Origin: an uncultured Gammaproteobacteria bacterium
Lineage (GTDB): Bacteria; Pseudomonadota; Gammaproteobacteria; Pseudomonadales; Pseudohongiellaceae
DNA: 64,000 nt
Direction of reading: 5' to 3'
NCBI GenBank assembly: GCA_913048385.1
Contig: CAJWVZ010000006.1
Location: 53,578 to 117,577, forward strand
Numbering within the stretch: position 1 is the first letter of the stretch; each line of letters opens with the position of its first letter. Below are positions 47,493 to 56,624 of this stretch, piece by piece. A program made the position numbers and the translations under genes. The notes beneath the pieces were generated by a model that was not told the origin of the DNA, made no database searches, and was given only the letters and a program-made list of their open reading frames with translations.

Positions 47493-48371
47493 TTAGTTCT
47501 CGTAAAATTCCCATCGCGAAATCCGCGTAGCATCTTTTTCTGGCATATTACCGAATATAAGTGGACGATAAGATTCATCTTCATCTAGGAATAATTTCAA
47601 CCAGGCAATGCCGAATCTACCAACGAGGTCATGAACGTCTATATTCGGTTGTAAACGATCTTGTCCTGTCGCAGTGTTGGCAATGAAGTGGTTTCCGTTC
47701 TTAATTTCAATGTACATCTTCGCTATGTTGCCCGGAAGAGAGCGATAATGCGGAAACGCATGTACTTTGGAATCAGCTATACGATCAACCTCACCAGCGA
47801 TCGCTAGCGTTGGTATGTTAATTTTTGAAAATTGGCCGTCCGGTTGCCAAGACGTGAGAGGGATCGCGGCCTTTAACTCGTCACCATATAATTGCGCTGC
47901 TAAAAGAGCGCCCCCGCCTCCCATCGAGTGTCCCATTACGGCCATATTTTCGGGCTCGATTTTTCCACTTAGCGGGCTAGCATTACGATCGCCCTCAGAG
48001 CGAAGCACATTGACTCCAGCAATTAAAGCTTCAGCTCTGATTTCGGGAAGATCATTTAAGGTGTTAGTGTCGAGAATCAATACTGCAAAGCCATGTGATG
48101 CTAAGAGCTTGCCCCACCAGCTCAAGTTTTCTTTTTTCTCTCTGAAACCTGGCGAAATAGCTACCCCCCCAAACCGTTGTATTTGAGTTTTGCTCTTGGG
48201 ATAGTATATGTCTGCGTTCGCAAATTGGGGCACTGTTGGAAAATCGTTGTATCTTTCAACTTCGTATGGGCCAAGTTCCTCTAATTGACTAATATGGGCT
48301 TCTTGAGCAGCAGCATTAATCCAGAGGACAGATGTAAGAAAAAGAAATATAAAATTTGTTTTTGACTTCAT
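47493..48371 (-). CDS. Exported PETase/cutinase-like alpha/beta hydrolase
   Basis: This 292-residue secreted hydrolase (signal peptide, cut near AAAQ) resembles polyester hydrolases of the cutinase/PETase family. Visible parallels to Ideonella PETase are VAISPGFREKK...WWGKLLASHGF, the nucleophile elbow GHSMGGGG (Ser149), TSWQPDGQF (Trp175, PETase Trp185 position), GEVDRIA (Asp196) and GNHFIAN (His228). Phe76 replaces oxyanion Tyr87, and His148 takes the Trp159 place as in cutinases. Both PETase disulfides are missing; the protein has no cysteine. It may hydrolyse polyesters, cutin-like or simpler esters. It faces a PQQ dehydrogenase gene across 245 bases. Confidence 0.85.
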   Translation of the reverse strand: MKSKTNFIFLFLTSVLWINAAAQEAHISQLEELGPYEVERYNDFPTVPQFANADIYYPKSKTQIQRFGGVAISPGFREKKENLSWWGKLLASHGFAVLILDTNTLNDLPEIRAEALIAGVNVLRSEGDRNASPLSGKIEPENMAVMGHSMGGGGALLAAQLYGDELKAAIPLTSWQPDGQFSKINIPTLAIAGEVDRIADSKVHAFPHYRSLPGNIAKMYIEIKNGNHFIANTATGQDRLQPNIDVHDLVGRFGIAWLKLFLDEDESYRPLIFGNMPEKDATRISRWEFYEN

Positions 48372-48616
48372 TTTGAGCCCCTTCTGCCAACAATTTTCAC
48401 GAGCATTGTATCGTATTTATTATCAGCTTGAGAAAATCTTAATTGGGTTAAATGCTTGATCGTTTCAATTAAACACATTTTTGAATGGCGTTGCGATCTT
48501 TGGAACGCATTCTTTCGTGTGGACGGCTATAATTAGCAGAGCGCTCAAAGGAGTTTTTACTATTGGGTTATTTGTTGTATGCTCTAAACAGCACTATGAC
48601 TTTAGAGGTAATAATA

Positions 48617-50674
48617 ATGAGATTTAGTTCCAGTTTGATAGCCATTTTAATGCCGCATAATTCGTTGAAAATGTCATTTTTTCCGGTCGTTCTTGGACTA
48701 TGTGCCCAAGCAGGATTTGGTCAAAATTTGGTAACAGATGATACCGCCGAGTGGTTTACCCTTGGTGGTGATTATGCGCACACCCGATATACACCTGCCG
48801 ATGAAATCACGGCTGATAATTTCGAGGATTTGGAAGTTGTATGGGAATGGGATGGGTCTAGCTATAACGGTCAATCAGGTCGTTCGACCCCAACTTATGT
48901 AGATGGAAAGTTATTTACTGTTTCGGGAGCTCGTCGCCACGTCGTCGCGATTGATCCAAAAACCGGAGAAACTATTTGGTCATACCGACTTCCTAATACT
49001 GGCCGCTGGGAATACTCGATGCGCGCCTCTTACGGCAAGGGTATTGGTTATTCTAGAATCAATGGTAAGGGCGTAGTTTATATATCCACACCCGGATTTT
49101 TCTTGGTAGCCCTTGATGCTGAGACTGGAGCCCCACTTGATGGATTTGGTGGTCAAGTTCCGGTAGAAGGCTTCCCAGCAACGGGCGTGGTCGATATGCT
49201 TGCTGATCTGGGACACCCTTACGACCCATACGATGGAATCCCGCTTGAAGTTGGATACATTACGACTTCTTCTCCTCCAATTGTCGTTAACGACACAGTT
49301 GTAGTGGGTAATTCTGCGGAGCAAGGCTACCTGCAAGCTCGAGTCGAAAATGTGCCAGGTGATATTTTGGCGTACGACCGAGTTTCGGGCGACTTTAAGT
49401 GGAAATTTAATGTTATTCCCAAGCCAGGTGAGTATGGTCACGAGACATGGGAGAACGACGCTTGGCAGTGGACGGGCGACGTTTCGTCATGGGCACCGTT
49501 GACGGCTGACCCTGAAAACAATATTGTTTATGTGCCTACGAACCCTCCTACTATCGATTATTATGGGGGCTTCAGACCAGGGGATGGGCTATTTGGAACA
49601 AGTTTAATTGCGCTTGATACCGATACGGGCGAACGCCGTTGGCATTTCCAGACAGTGCATCATGATGTTTGGAATTATGATAATCCAGCTGCGCCCATTC
49701 AACTGGATTTAAATATCCCTGGCCGAGGAAAAATTTCTTCTGTGTCTCAGGTCACAAAGCAGGGCTTTGTTTACGCTTTTGATCGGATGACTGGAGAACC
49801 AATTTGGCCGATGGAGGAGCGGGCGGTCCCAGCCTCGGAGGTTCCGGGTGAAAAACTTTCTGCGACTCAACCATTTCCAACTTTGCCGCCCCCGTTTGAG
49901 ATGCAAGGTCTTAGCGAAGAGGATTTAATTGATTTTACACCCGAGCTTCGGCGAGAGGCATTGGAGGTAATGACTAATTACGATATGGGCCCACTCTTCA
50001 ATCCGCCGATACATTCAGAAAACGCCGCAGGTAAGATAAGTTCGGCAATGTGCCCGGGAGATGGGGGTGGTGCGAATATCAATAATCCACCAGTAGCTGA
50101 TCCTACCTCAGGGTTCTTATACGTAGCTTCGAGGAAGGCGTGCAGTTGGCAACGTATTATTCCGGGAGATGAAGCAGATGCCCGAATCGACATGCCGACG
50201 GGAAGTACATTTGCAGCTTATGCTAATGGACCGCGTCCGCGAGCGCCGCGACTCAGGTCTGGGTTGCCTTACTTTAAGCCGCCCTACAGCACTATTACCG
50301 CTTATGACATGAATACTGGGGAAATAGCGTTCCAAGTTCCTACTGGTGAGACGCCTGACCGTATCCGTAATAACCCCGCTTTGGATGGTATTGACGTGGG
50401 AGATACGGGCACCGGCAATGCGGTGACTATGGTTAGTACTGCTAACATGTTGGTTTACTCTGACATGGATCATGATGGACAGACAGCCCTTCTTTATGGT
50501 CTTGACAAGAAGACTGGTGAAGAAGTGGGTCGGATCGAAGTACCAGCACAAAGTCGATACGGTATGAGCTCATGGAAGCATGATGGACACCAGTACATTA
50601 TCTTGCAGACTGGGAGTAAACTGACGGCTATGGCATTGCCTGGCGCAAGAGCTGAGGTTGGTGCAGCGCACTAG
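48617..50674 (+). CDS. Exported PQQ-dependent alcohol dehydrogenase
   Basis: This quinoprotein of about 685 residues has a signal peptide (from MRFSSSLIAIL, cut near GFGQ). Propeller motifs include WFTLGGDYAHTRYTPADEIT, LFTVSGARRHVVAIDPKTGETIW, WHFQTVHHDVWNYDNPAAP (catalytic aspartate region) and RERAVPASEVPGE-like segments. No CxxCH haem motif. The ATG at 48617 has GAGGT 7 bases upstream; the longer TTG start at 48563, after AAAGGAG, is also possible. It is divergent from a PETase-like hydrolase and could oxidise its alcohol product (inference). Confidence 0.88.
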   Translation: MRFSSSLIAILMPHNSLKMSFFPVVLGLCAQAGFGQNLVTDDTAEWFTLGGDYAHTRYTPADEITADNFEDLEVVWEWDGSSYNGQSGRSTPTYVDGKLFTVSGARRHVVAIDPKTGETIWSYRLPNTGRWEYSMRASYGKGIGYSRINGKGVVYISTPGFFLVALDAETGAPLDGFGGQVPVEGFPATGVVDMLADLGHPYDPYDGIPLEVGYITTSSPPIVVNDTVVVGNSAEQGYLQARVENVPGDILAYDRVSGDFKWKFNVIPKPGEYGHETWENDAWQWTGDVSSWAPLTADPENNIVYVPTNPPTIDYYGGFRPGDGLFGTSLIALDTDTGERRWHFQTVHHDVWNYDNPAAPIQLDLNIPGRGKISSVSQVTKQGFVYAFDRMTGEPIWPMEERAVPASEVPGEKLSATQPFPTLPPPFEMQGLSEEDLIDFTPELRREALEVMTNYDMGPLFNPPIHSENAAGKISSAMCPGDGGGANINNPPVADPTSGFLYVASRKACSWQRIIPGDEADARIDMPTGSTFAAYANGPRPRAPRLRSGLPYFKPPYSTITAYDMNTGEIAFQVPTGETPDRIRNNPALDGIDVGDTGTGNAVTMVSTANMLVYSDMDHDGQTALLYGLDKKTGEEVGRIEVPAQSRYGMSSWKHDGHQYIILQTGSKLTAMALPGARAEVGAAH

Positions 50675-50720
50675 CTTTCGTCATAGTTCTCATTGAGGGC
50701 ATTAAGTCTGACCTCTAAAA

Positions 50721-50752
50721 AAAACCGAAGGCCTCGCCCTTCGGTTTTTTTG
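50721..50752 (+). terminator. Rho-independent terminator after the PQQ dehydrogenase
   Basis: AACCGAAGG (50723-50731) pairs with CCTTCGGTT (50738-50746) across a 6-base loop, with A-run before and T-run after. It ends the dehydrogenase transcript. Confidence 0.88.
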
Positions 50753-50898
50753 TTTCTGCCTCTGCTGTTTTTTAGGCTGATGGTTTAGATCAATATGTAA
50801 TTCTTGAAATTTAAAATTTTTGAAAATATATTTATGTTAGAAACTTTATCCCTCACCGCTGCGCTATTGTTGCCATGGATTTCATACGAAGGAGCAAT

Positions 50899-52239
50899 AT
50901 GTCGTTACTAATAATCGGAGTTATTTTATTACTGATCGTTTCGCTAGGTAAAAACTACTCAGATAAACTCAAGCTTCATAAAGTTTACCTTCAGAAAATG
51001 GGTGAGTTAGCAGCCGAAAGAGGTGGTAAATGTCTCTCAGAAAAATATGTGAGCGCATCGTCAAAACTCACTTGGGAGTGTGCCGAGGGTCACGTTTGGG
51101 AGGCTGCGCCGCATGTTGTGAAACGAGGCCGTTGGTGTCCTCAATGCGCGGGATTGAAAAGTCTGACCATAGAAGCTATGCAGGAAATAGCAGCTGAAAA
51201 TGGGGGGCGTTGCCTCTCAGAAAAATACGTGAATTCTGCGACTAAACTTCAATGGGAATGCCGTGAGGGCCATACTTGGGCAGCGACACCAAATGAAATA
51301 AAGGAAGGAAAGTGGTGCCCTGAGTGTTCAACGGCGAAACAGTTGACTATAGAGGGAATGCAGGAGCTTGCGATTGAGAGAGGCGGTCGGTGTTTATCGG
51401 AAAAGTATGTTGATTTTTCTTCTGACCTAACTTGGGCCTGTAATCTTGGACACGTTTGGGAAGCAACGCCACACGCTATAAGGCGAGGCGACTGGTGTCC
51501 CCAGTGCAAGGAATCTAAAGGTCTAACTATAGAGGGTATGCAGGAAATGGCATTGGAGAGAGGCGGCAAATGCCTTTCGGATACTTATATTAATTCCTCG
51601 ACCAAGCTCAGATGGGAGTGCCGAGAGGGTCATATCTGGGAGGCAACGCCAAACGAAGTAGGGCAAGGCAAGTGGTGTCCTGATTGTGAAGGCGCCAGAC
51701 GGTTTACTATAGAGGGAATGATTGAACTTGCAGCCGAGAGGGGAGGTAAATGTCTGTCTACAGAGTACCTTAATTCTGCAACGAAATTAAAATGGGAGTG
51801 TAGAGAGGGTCATGTTTGGGAATCGACACCGAACGCGATAGAGCAGGGCGAATGGTGTCCTCAGTGCGCAGGCGCAAAACGTTTAACAATTGATGGTATG
51901 CAAGAGATTGCCGCGGAGCGCGGTGGTAGATGTCTCTCGACAGAATATGTGAATTCTTCGACAAAACTTAAGTGGGAGTGTGCTTTAGGCCATGTTTGGG
52001 AAGCGACCCCGCAAGCTATAAAAAAAGGCAAATGGTGCGTTGAGTGCGCTGGGACTCAGTTTACAATCGAAGCCATGCAAAAGATTGCCAGTGAGCGTGG
52101 TGGTAAATGTTTGTCTGATCGATATGTGAATACGTCGACAAAGCTTGAGTGGGAATGCGATAAGGGCCATACCTGGGAAGCGGCCCCAAACGTGATCAGG
52201 AAGGGCGAATGGTGTCCGGAGTGCTCTTTGGATTCGTGA
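50899..52239 (+). CDS. Membrane-anchored protein of seven zinc-ribbon repeats
   Basis: This protein of about 446 residues has one N-terminal hydrophobic helix (MSLLIIGVILLLIVSLG) followed by basic residues, predicting a cytoplasmic C-terminal part. The rest is seven tandem 60-residue units, each with L/FTIEGMQ.IA.ERGG.CLS..Y, L.WEC..GH.WEA.P, and WCP.C. The Cys/His pattern (GGxC, WxC, GH, CPxC) suggests one zinc-binding treble-clef or ribbon per unit, like the DUF4379-type repeats seen in some bacterial and viral proteins, often beside nucleases; no nuclease domain is seen here. AAGGAG lies before the ATG at 50899. Function unknown; nucleic-acid binding at the membrane is a guess. Confidence 0.75.
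   Translation: MSLLIIGVILLLIVSLGKNYSDKLKLHKVYLQKMGELAAERGGKCLSEKYVSASSKLTWECAEGHVWEAAPHVVKRGRWCPQCAGLKSLTIEAMQEIAAENGGRCLSEKYVNSATKLQWECREGHTWAATPNEIKEGKWCPECSTAKQLTIEGMQELAIERGGRCLSEKYVDFSSDLTWACNLGHVWEATPHAIRRGDWCPQCKESKGLTIEGMQEMALERGGKCLSDTYINSSTKLRWECREGHIWEATPNEVGQGKWCPDCEGARRFTIEGMIELAAERGGKCLSTEYLNSATKLKWECREGHVWESTPNAIEQGEWCPQCAGAKRLTIDGMQEIAAERGGRCLSTEYVNSSTKLKWECALGHVWEATPQAIKKGKWCVECAGTQFTIEAMQKIASERGGKCLSDRYVNTSTKLEWECDKGHTWEAAPNVIRKGEWCPECSLDS
50983..52236 (+). repeat. Seven tandem about 180-base coding repeats
   Basis: Repeat starts fall at 50983, 51163, 51343, 51523, 51703, 51883 and 52060. The spacing is exactly 180 bases for five intervals and 177 for the last. The units are diverged at DNA level but keep all cysteines and the GHxW core, so the array is old and under selection. 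Confidence 0.9.
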
Positions 52240-52423
52240 TTTGATCATGGTAATGTCGGGGGAATGCGAGAGAGTTTAGCATCACCCTTACTGAAGACGG
52301 TCGATAAAATTTGTGTTGATTCGAGGGTCGACCTATTAGGGTCAAAATTATCGCGGGAGTTGAACGCGCATTATAAAAACCATATGGTAAACAATCTAAT
52401 TTGACGATGGGACGAAAGCTGCG

Positions 52424-53638
52424 ATGCGAAGAAGAGATTTCTTAACCAAGTTACCGGGCCTTGTAACAATGCCCTTGATGCTGCCGCATGTCGCGAAGGC
52501 TGCTCAGGCGGCGCGACTGAAGATCACGGATATCCGTTTGATAAAGATTAGGTTGATCGAAGACAAGGGTATCCTCGCTCGACGCGTGGATACTCCACGC
52601 GGAGGGTTACACGTTCAGATTGGCAATTTTACCGTGACGGAAGTGCATACTGATCAGGGGTTAGTAGGCATTGGTCCTGGGATCCCTCCAGAGAACATCG
52701 AGTATGTTAAACAATTGCTTGTTGGTAAGGATCCCTTCGAGATTAACCAGCATGCAGCGGCCTTATATCGCCCGCAGCGCAGATGGGGCGCGTCGGTAGA
52801 GATCGCGCTCTGGGATCTCTTAGGCAAAGCAACGGATTTACCGCTTTACAAACTTTGGGGCGGATCGCGCGAAAAGGTTCTCCCCTATGCTGCCATGTGG
52901 GGTATCGGCACCGTGGAAGACCGAGTCGAAATCGCCGTCGGGTTAAAGGAAGACGGTTGGCGCGCGCTTAAGTTGCGCTCGGGTTTCAGGTCGCTGGAGG
53001 AGGATGTGCGTGTCGTGGAACTGGTTAGGGAAGCGGTGGGAGATGATTTTCACATCCTTTGCGACGGCAACAAGGCGCCGGGCAACGCGGACGCTTTGGG
53101 AGAGGACCCGACGCTGTGGAACTTTAAGCGCGCGTATGACACGGCGAGGGAATACCAGCAGCTCAATGTATATTGGTTCGAAGAGCCATTGCCTCGATAT
53201 GACTACGAGCGGTTGGCGGAGCTCAACCGGCTTATCGCGATGCCGATGGCAGGCGGTGAATCAAACTGGGGTATCCACGAATTTAGGTGGCTCCTGGAGC
53301 AAGGTTGTTTCGATGTTCTTATGCCAGAGATAGGCGACATAGGGCCCCTAATGTCCCGCACTGTTGGAACTCTCGCAGCAGCGTACAACAGACAAGTCTC
53401 GCCACATTCGGCGCCGTTTGAAAGGCGACTAGTGAATATCTGTGGGATCCATCTCATTGCGTCCATGCCAAACGCCCCGATAACGGAGTTTATACACGAA
53501 CCGCCGCATGCGGATATCTTTGAGGGTTGGCAGGTCTTTGAGAACCCGCCAGTCCTCGAGAACGATGGTTCCATTAAAGTTCCGCAGGGTCCTGGCTTGG
53601 GGGTTACGCTTCGGGCGGATTTGATCGAGAGGATCTAA
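52424..53638 (+). CDS. Tat-exported enolase-superfamily (mandelate racemase-like) enzyme
   Basis: This 404-residue enolase-superfamily protein begins with a twin-arginine-type leader (MRRRDFLTKLPGL, hydrophobic run, AKAAQA). The barrel carries the acid-sugar dehydratase/racemase pattern: KLRSG (KxR base motif), HILCDGNKA, WFEEPLP, GGESNW (three metal ligands) and VSPHSAPF (His base). Likely role: dehydration or epimerisation of an acid sugar in the periplasm. The gene is visibly richer in G and C than its neighbours, which suggests transfer. It is convergent with the next cluster. Confidence 0.87.
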   Translation: MRRRDFLTKLPGLVTMPLMLPHVAKAAQAARLKITDIRLIKIRLIEDKGILARRVDTPRGGLHVQIGNFTVTEVHTDQGLVGIGPGIPPENIEYVKQLLVGKDPFEINQHAAALYRPQRRWGASVEIALWDLLGKATDLPLYKLWGGSREKVLPYAAMWGIGTVEDRVEIAVGLKEDGWRALKLRSGFRSLEEDVRVVELVREAVGDDFHILCDGNKAPGNADALGEDPTLWNFKRAYDTAREYQQLNVYWFEEPLPRYDYERLAELNRLIAMPMAGGESNWGIHEFRWLLEQGCFDVLMPEIGDIGPLMSRTVGTLAAAYNRQVSPHSAPFERRLVNICGIHLIASMPNAPITEFIHEPPHADIFEGWQVFENPPVLENDGSIKVPQGPGLGVTLRADLIERI

Positions 53639-53807
53639 AAAATCGGATAAAGAATAGATTTTATGATGGAAAATTTATTTCATTTTTAAATTTTATTTGC
53701 ATAAAAATATTGCTCATGAGCAGCGGTAATGAAGCTAATTTCAAAGGCGCAATTTTTAGTTTTGTGGAACGTAAGTGTTTGGCCTTTTGCAGAAAATTGC
53801 CGCAGAG

Positions 53808-54602
53808 CTATGCAGTGAGGCCTAGCTCATCCAATAACTTATTGAGGTGGGTCAATGCCTCAGACGTAGGTCCTGGATAATCTCCAACTATAGGCACATT
53901 GCCGGTATAACCCAGATCACTGGTGCCTTCAGGGGTGCAATAATATATCCCAGCGACCAGCTGCCTCAGTCCTGCAAAGAAACTAGTCGGCGTCTCCAAT
54001 TCGAGAGGAGTGTCTTCCGATGAATAGGCTATATCGTCAACTATTTCTATTTGTTGGCTATCTGAACAGTCAGCGAAGGATTCATCAAATCTTCTCTTTG
54101 CTTCGTGATCTAGCCATTCTAAACCGGATATCAGCAATGATCTGTCTCGCTGCTGCCGAGGATACGGTGCGCTAACCCATTCATCGACCATTTCGGGTAC
54201 ACCTATTGCTGATGCAGATGGAAAATTTTCGTTCTCGGGAATGAGAATGTCTGACAGCCGAATAAGCTTTACTTTTTCTGCAGACGTCAACGTCAGAGGC
54301 CAAGGATCGCCATCAGGATTGACGAGTTTTGGGTCCTTTCCATAGCCCTCTGCCTCGATAGGTTTGATATCTAGCTTTGGCCAAGGAGCGAATGATCGAG
54401 CTAAAGCACTCGTCGTGACATTTTTTTCCGCGGCGAAGGTTGGGGTTGTCAATGGTATCGTCAGTGTTGCGGAAACCGCGCTCAACCATTTTAGCGTTTC
54501 CCGACGGCTAATTCTGTGGGTCTCATTATCGTGCTTTGCAAGGATGCGATTTTCGATGCTGTCGTTTATGGCGCTAAAAATGATGTCGCTATTACTTGTC
54601 AT
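53808..54602 (-). CDS. Gluconate 2-dehydrogenase subunit 3-like Tat protein
   Basis: This protein of about 264 residues resembles the small subunit 3 of GMC-type gluconate/glucoside dehydrogenases. It has a Tat motif (HRISRRETLKWLSAVSATL) after a 30-residue N-terminal lead, then LTSAEKVKLIRLSDILIPENE and LRQLVAGIYYCTPEGTSDLGY. It probably carries the signal that exports the FAD subunit and helps it fold. Its ATG (54602-54600) overlaps the TGA of the GMC gene (ATGA), showing translational coupling, which decides the start over a longer frame from 54635. Confidence 0.88.
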   Translation of the reverse strand: MTSNSDIIFSAINDSIENRILAKHDNETHRISRRETLKWLSAVSATLTIPLTTPTFAAEKNVTTSALARSFAPWPKLDIKPIEAEGYGKDPKLVNPDGDPWPLTLTSAEKVKLIRLSDILIPENENFPSASAIGVPEMVDEWVSAPYPRQQRDRSLLISGLEWLDHEAKRRFDESFADCSDSQQIEIVDDIAYSSEDTPLELETPTSFFAGLRQLVAGIYYCTPEGTSDLGYTGNVPIVGDYPGPTSEALTHLNKLLDELGLTA

Positions 54603-56290
54603 AGTGCGCCCCTGTCCAACTCTGTCGCTAGCCAACTGGCGTTACGCATTGTCATAGTCATGATCGTTAAGGTGCAATTTTTATGGGGATTCGAGGCAAA
54701 TATTCCACCGTCCATAATGAACAGGTTGTTGCTGTCCCAACATTGACCATGTTGATTAGTAACAGAATCTTTTGCGGATGACCCCATGCGAGTCGTGCCG
54801 ACCTCATGAATGATTTCACCACCTTTTTTGATCGCTCTTTCGGGAGGCGGTGGGTCGCCGAGGGTATACCCTCCCATTGTTTCAATCAGCTTCTTGGCAG
54901 TGGCTAGCCCGTGATTGATTTGATTGAGTTCGTGTTCAGACCACTTCCAATGAAATTTGGGAACAGGTATTCCCCATTGGTCTTTTGTATTGTCGTCAAT
55001 TTCCATGTAGCAATTTGCATTGGGCAGCATTTCACCTCGAATGGAAAGAGCCACGTAGGCGCCGTAAACTTGATTTACGCTGTCCCTCAGCTCTTTTCCA
55101 TAGCCTCGGGCGAAGTTTCCTAACTGCATTCGTGGCGAGACGAATCCGCTTCCATACTCGAAATGATATCCGCGGGGAAAATCTAATTTACCCGCCAATT
55201 GTTGCTTGTGTCCCCACCATGGAACATAAACATGAGCACCAGTATTGCCATCTTCGTTATATTGGGGACGGCCAGACAGTCCGGGCACCAGTCCAGCGAT
55301 GCCAGCACCGGTTGAGTCCATCAAATTTTTTCCGATTTGACCGCTGGAGTTAGCGACACCGTTTGGCAATTGATCAGATTTTGAATTGAGCAGAAGCCTC
55401 GCTGTTTCACAGGCGCTTGCAGCTAAGATAACCACCCGAGCTTTTAATGTCACATCCCCGCGACTAGTTCGATCAATAAATGTTACACCTGTTGCTCTGC
55501 CGTTGCTGTCGGTCTCGACAGTTTTCACCATAGCATCTGTCACTATTTTTAGGTTTCCAGTCGCCTTTGCCAGAGGTAACAATGATGTTGTTGTCTGAAA
55601 TGCGGCTCCAATGCTACATCCTCTGCCGCAACTCGTGGCATTGAAGCAGGCTTGTCTATTGTCGATCGGCCTGGATAGGATTGCTCTTCGCATTGGCACG
55701 ACGGGTATGCCCAATTTATTACCGGCGGCCTGCAGTAATAGCTCTGGAATTCGGGGTTTAAAAGTAGGTTGTAGAACCCCGGGCGCTGAATCCGGCACAT
55801 CATCCAGGCCGGGATTATTACCAGATATGCCTACTAGCTTCTCTGTTTTGTCATACCATGGTGCCATTTCTTCGTAGTCTACTGGCCAATCGGAGCCAAG
55901 TCCGTCCATGCTATAGCCCTTGAAGTCGTATGGACTAAACCGGAGCGATATTCGTCCCCAATGATTGGTGCGGCCACCAAGCATCCGCGCTCGCCACCAC
56001 AAAAATTCTGAATCGTCCCCCGTCGTATAAGGTTCACCGGGAACAGTCCATCCGCCGTCGACGGTTGCGTCGTAAAAACCGAAATCTTTATCGGGCGTAC
56101 CAACGCCTTGTAGAGGGGCCTGATGGACGGTTTCAAACATTGGCGTCTCTGTGGTTGGGTCATAATCCCGTCCGGCTTCGAGCATCAATACTCGATGCCC
56201 TGCTTTTGTCAGCGTATAGGCAGCCATGCCTCCACCAGCACCGGATCCGACAACTATGACATCGTAGCCAAAACCTTGGTATTCGTTCAT
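54599..56290 (-). CDS. GMC family FAD-dependent oxidoreductase
   Basis: This 563-residue GMC oxidoreductase has the FAD-binding GSGAGGGMAAYTLTKAGHRVLMLEAG-type N-terminus, GGRTNHWG, the CGRGCSIGA motif, ASACETARLLLNS and, near the end, the HEVGTTRMGSS and NPHKNCTLTIMT active-site segments (His/Asn). It lacks its own signal and likely exports with its coupled subunit 3. With the DUF1080 gene on the other side of the promoter region it fits glucoside-3-dehydrogenases that oxidise glycosides to 3-keto sugars. Substrate is inference. Confidence 0.9.
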   Translation of the reverse strand: MNEYQGFGYDVIVVGSGAGGGMAAYTLTKAGHRVLMLEAGRDYDPTTETPMFETVHQAPLQGVGTPDKDFGFYDATVDGGWTVPGEPYTTGDDSEFLWWRARMLGGRTNHWGRISLRFSPYDFKGYSMDGLGSDWPVDYEEMAPWYDKTEKLVGISGNNPGLDDVPDSAPGVLQPTFKPRIPELLLQAAGNKLGIPVVPMRRAILSRPIDNRQACFNATSCGRGCSIGAAFQTTTSLLPLAKATGNLKIVTDAMVKTVETDSNGRATGVTFIDRTSRGDVTLKARVVILAASACETARLLLNSKSDQLPNGVANSSGQIGKNLMDSTGAGIAGLVPGLSGRPQYNEDGNTGAHVYVPWWGHKQQLAGKLDFPRGYHFEYGSGFVSPRMQLGNFARGYGKELRDSVNQVYGAYVALSIRGEMLPNANCYMEIDDNTKDQWGIPVPKFHWKWSEHELNQINHGLATAKKLIETMGGYTLGDPPPPERAIKKGGEIIHEVGTTRMGSSAKDSVTNQHGQCWDSNNLFIMDGGIFASNPHKNCTLTIMTMTMRNASWLATELDRGAL

Positions 56291-56624
56291 GATATTCCCT
56301 AAACGTTATCGAGCATCTTGCAACATTCGCTCGATGATATTCCACTTAATGTTCAGACAAAACATACCAACAATGTCGACTTTCGCCAAGCGCTATCAAG
56401 GATCAATTATTGCCCGATTGCTAGCGACTTGGTGTAGTATGATCGAAAGATTAAATATTCACACCGATAGATGACGGTGAATTAAAGCACTACCATACTT
56501 GTTAACGAATAGACCTTTGATTATCCCGTGCGAGGTACCCATACTTATGCCTTCTCCATTAACTTTCAAAATATCTTTCTCAAACCGCTTTATCGCGAGC
56601 GTCAAACTGTATGCTGCAACGAAA
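56291..56624. other. Divergent intergenic region, no gene seen
   Basis: About 330 bases separate the GMC gene (minus) and the DUF1080 gene (plus). It should hold both promoters. I see no clear -35/-10 pair at good spacing and no RNA gene; a weak 6-bp dyad (TCGAGC/GCTCGA near 56315-56340) is not convincing. If the DUF1080 gene uses an earlier start the gap is shorter. Confidence 0.5.

Noticed and set aside
48528..48533. TATAAT before the PQQ dehydrogenase
   Set aside because: No -35-like hexamer at 15-19 bases; the best candidate is 22 bases away.
48980..49441. 153-codon minus-strand frame inside the PQQ dehydrogenase
   Set aside because: Same reason: antisense to a clear quinoprotein and without supporting signals.
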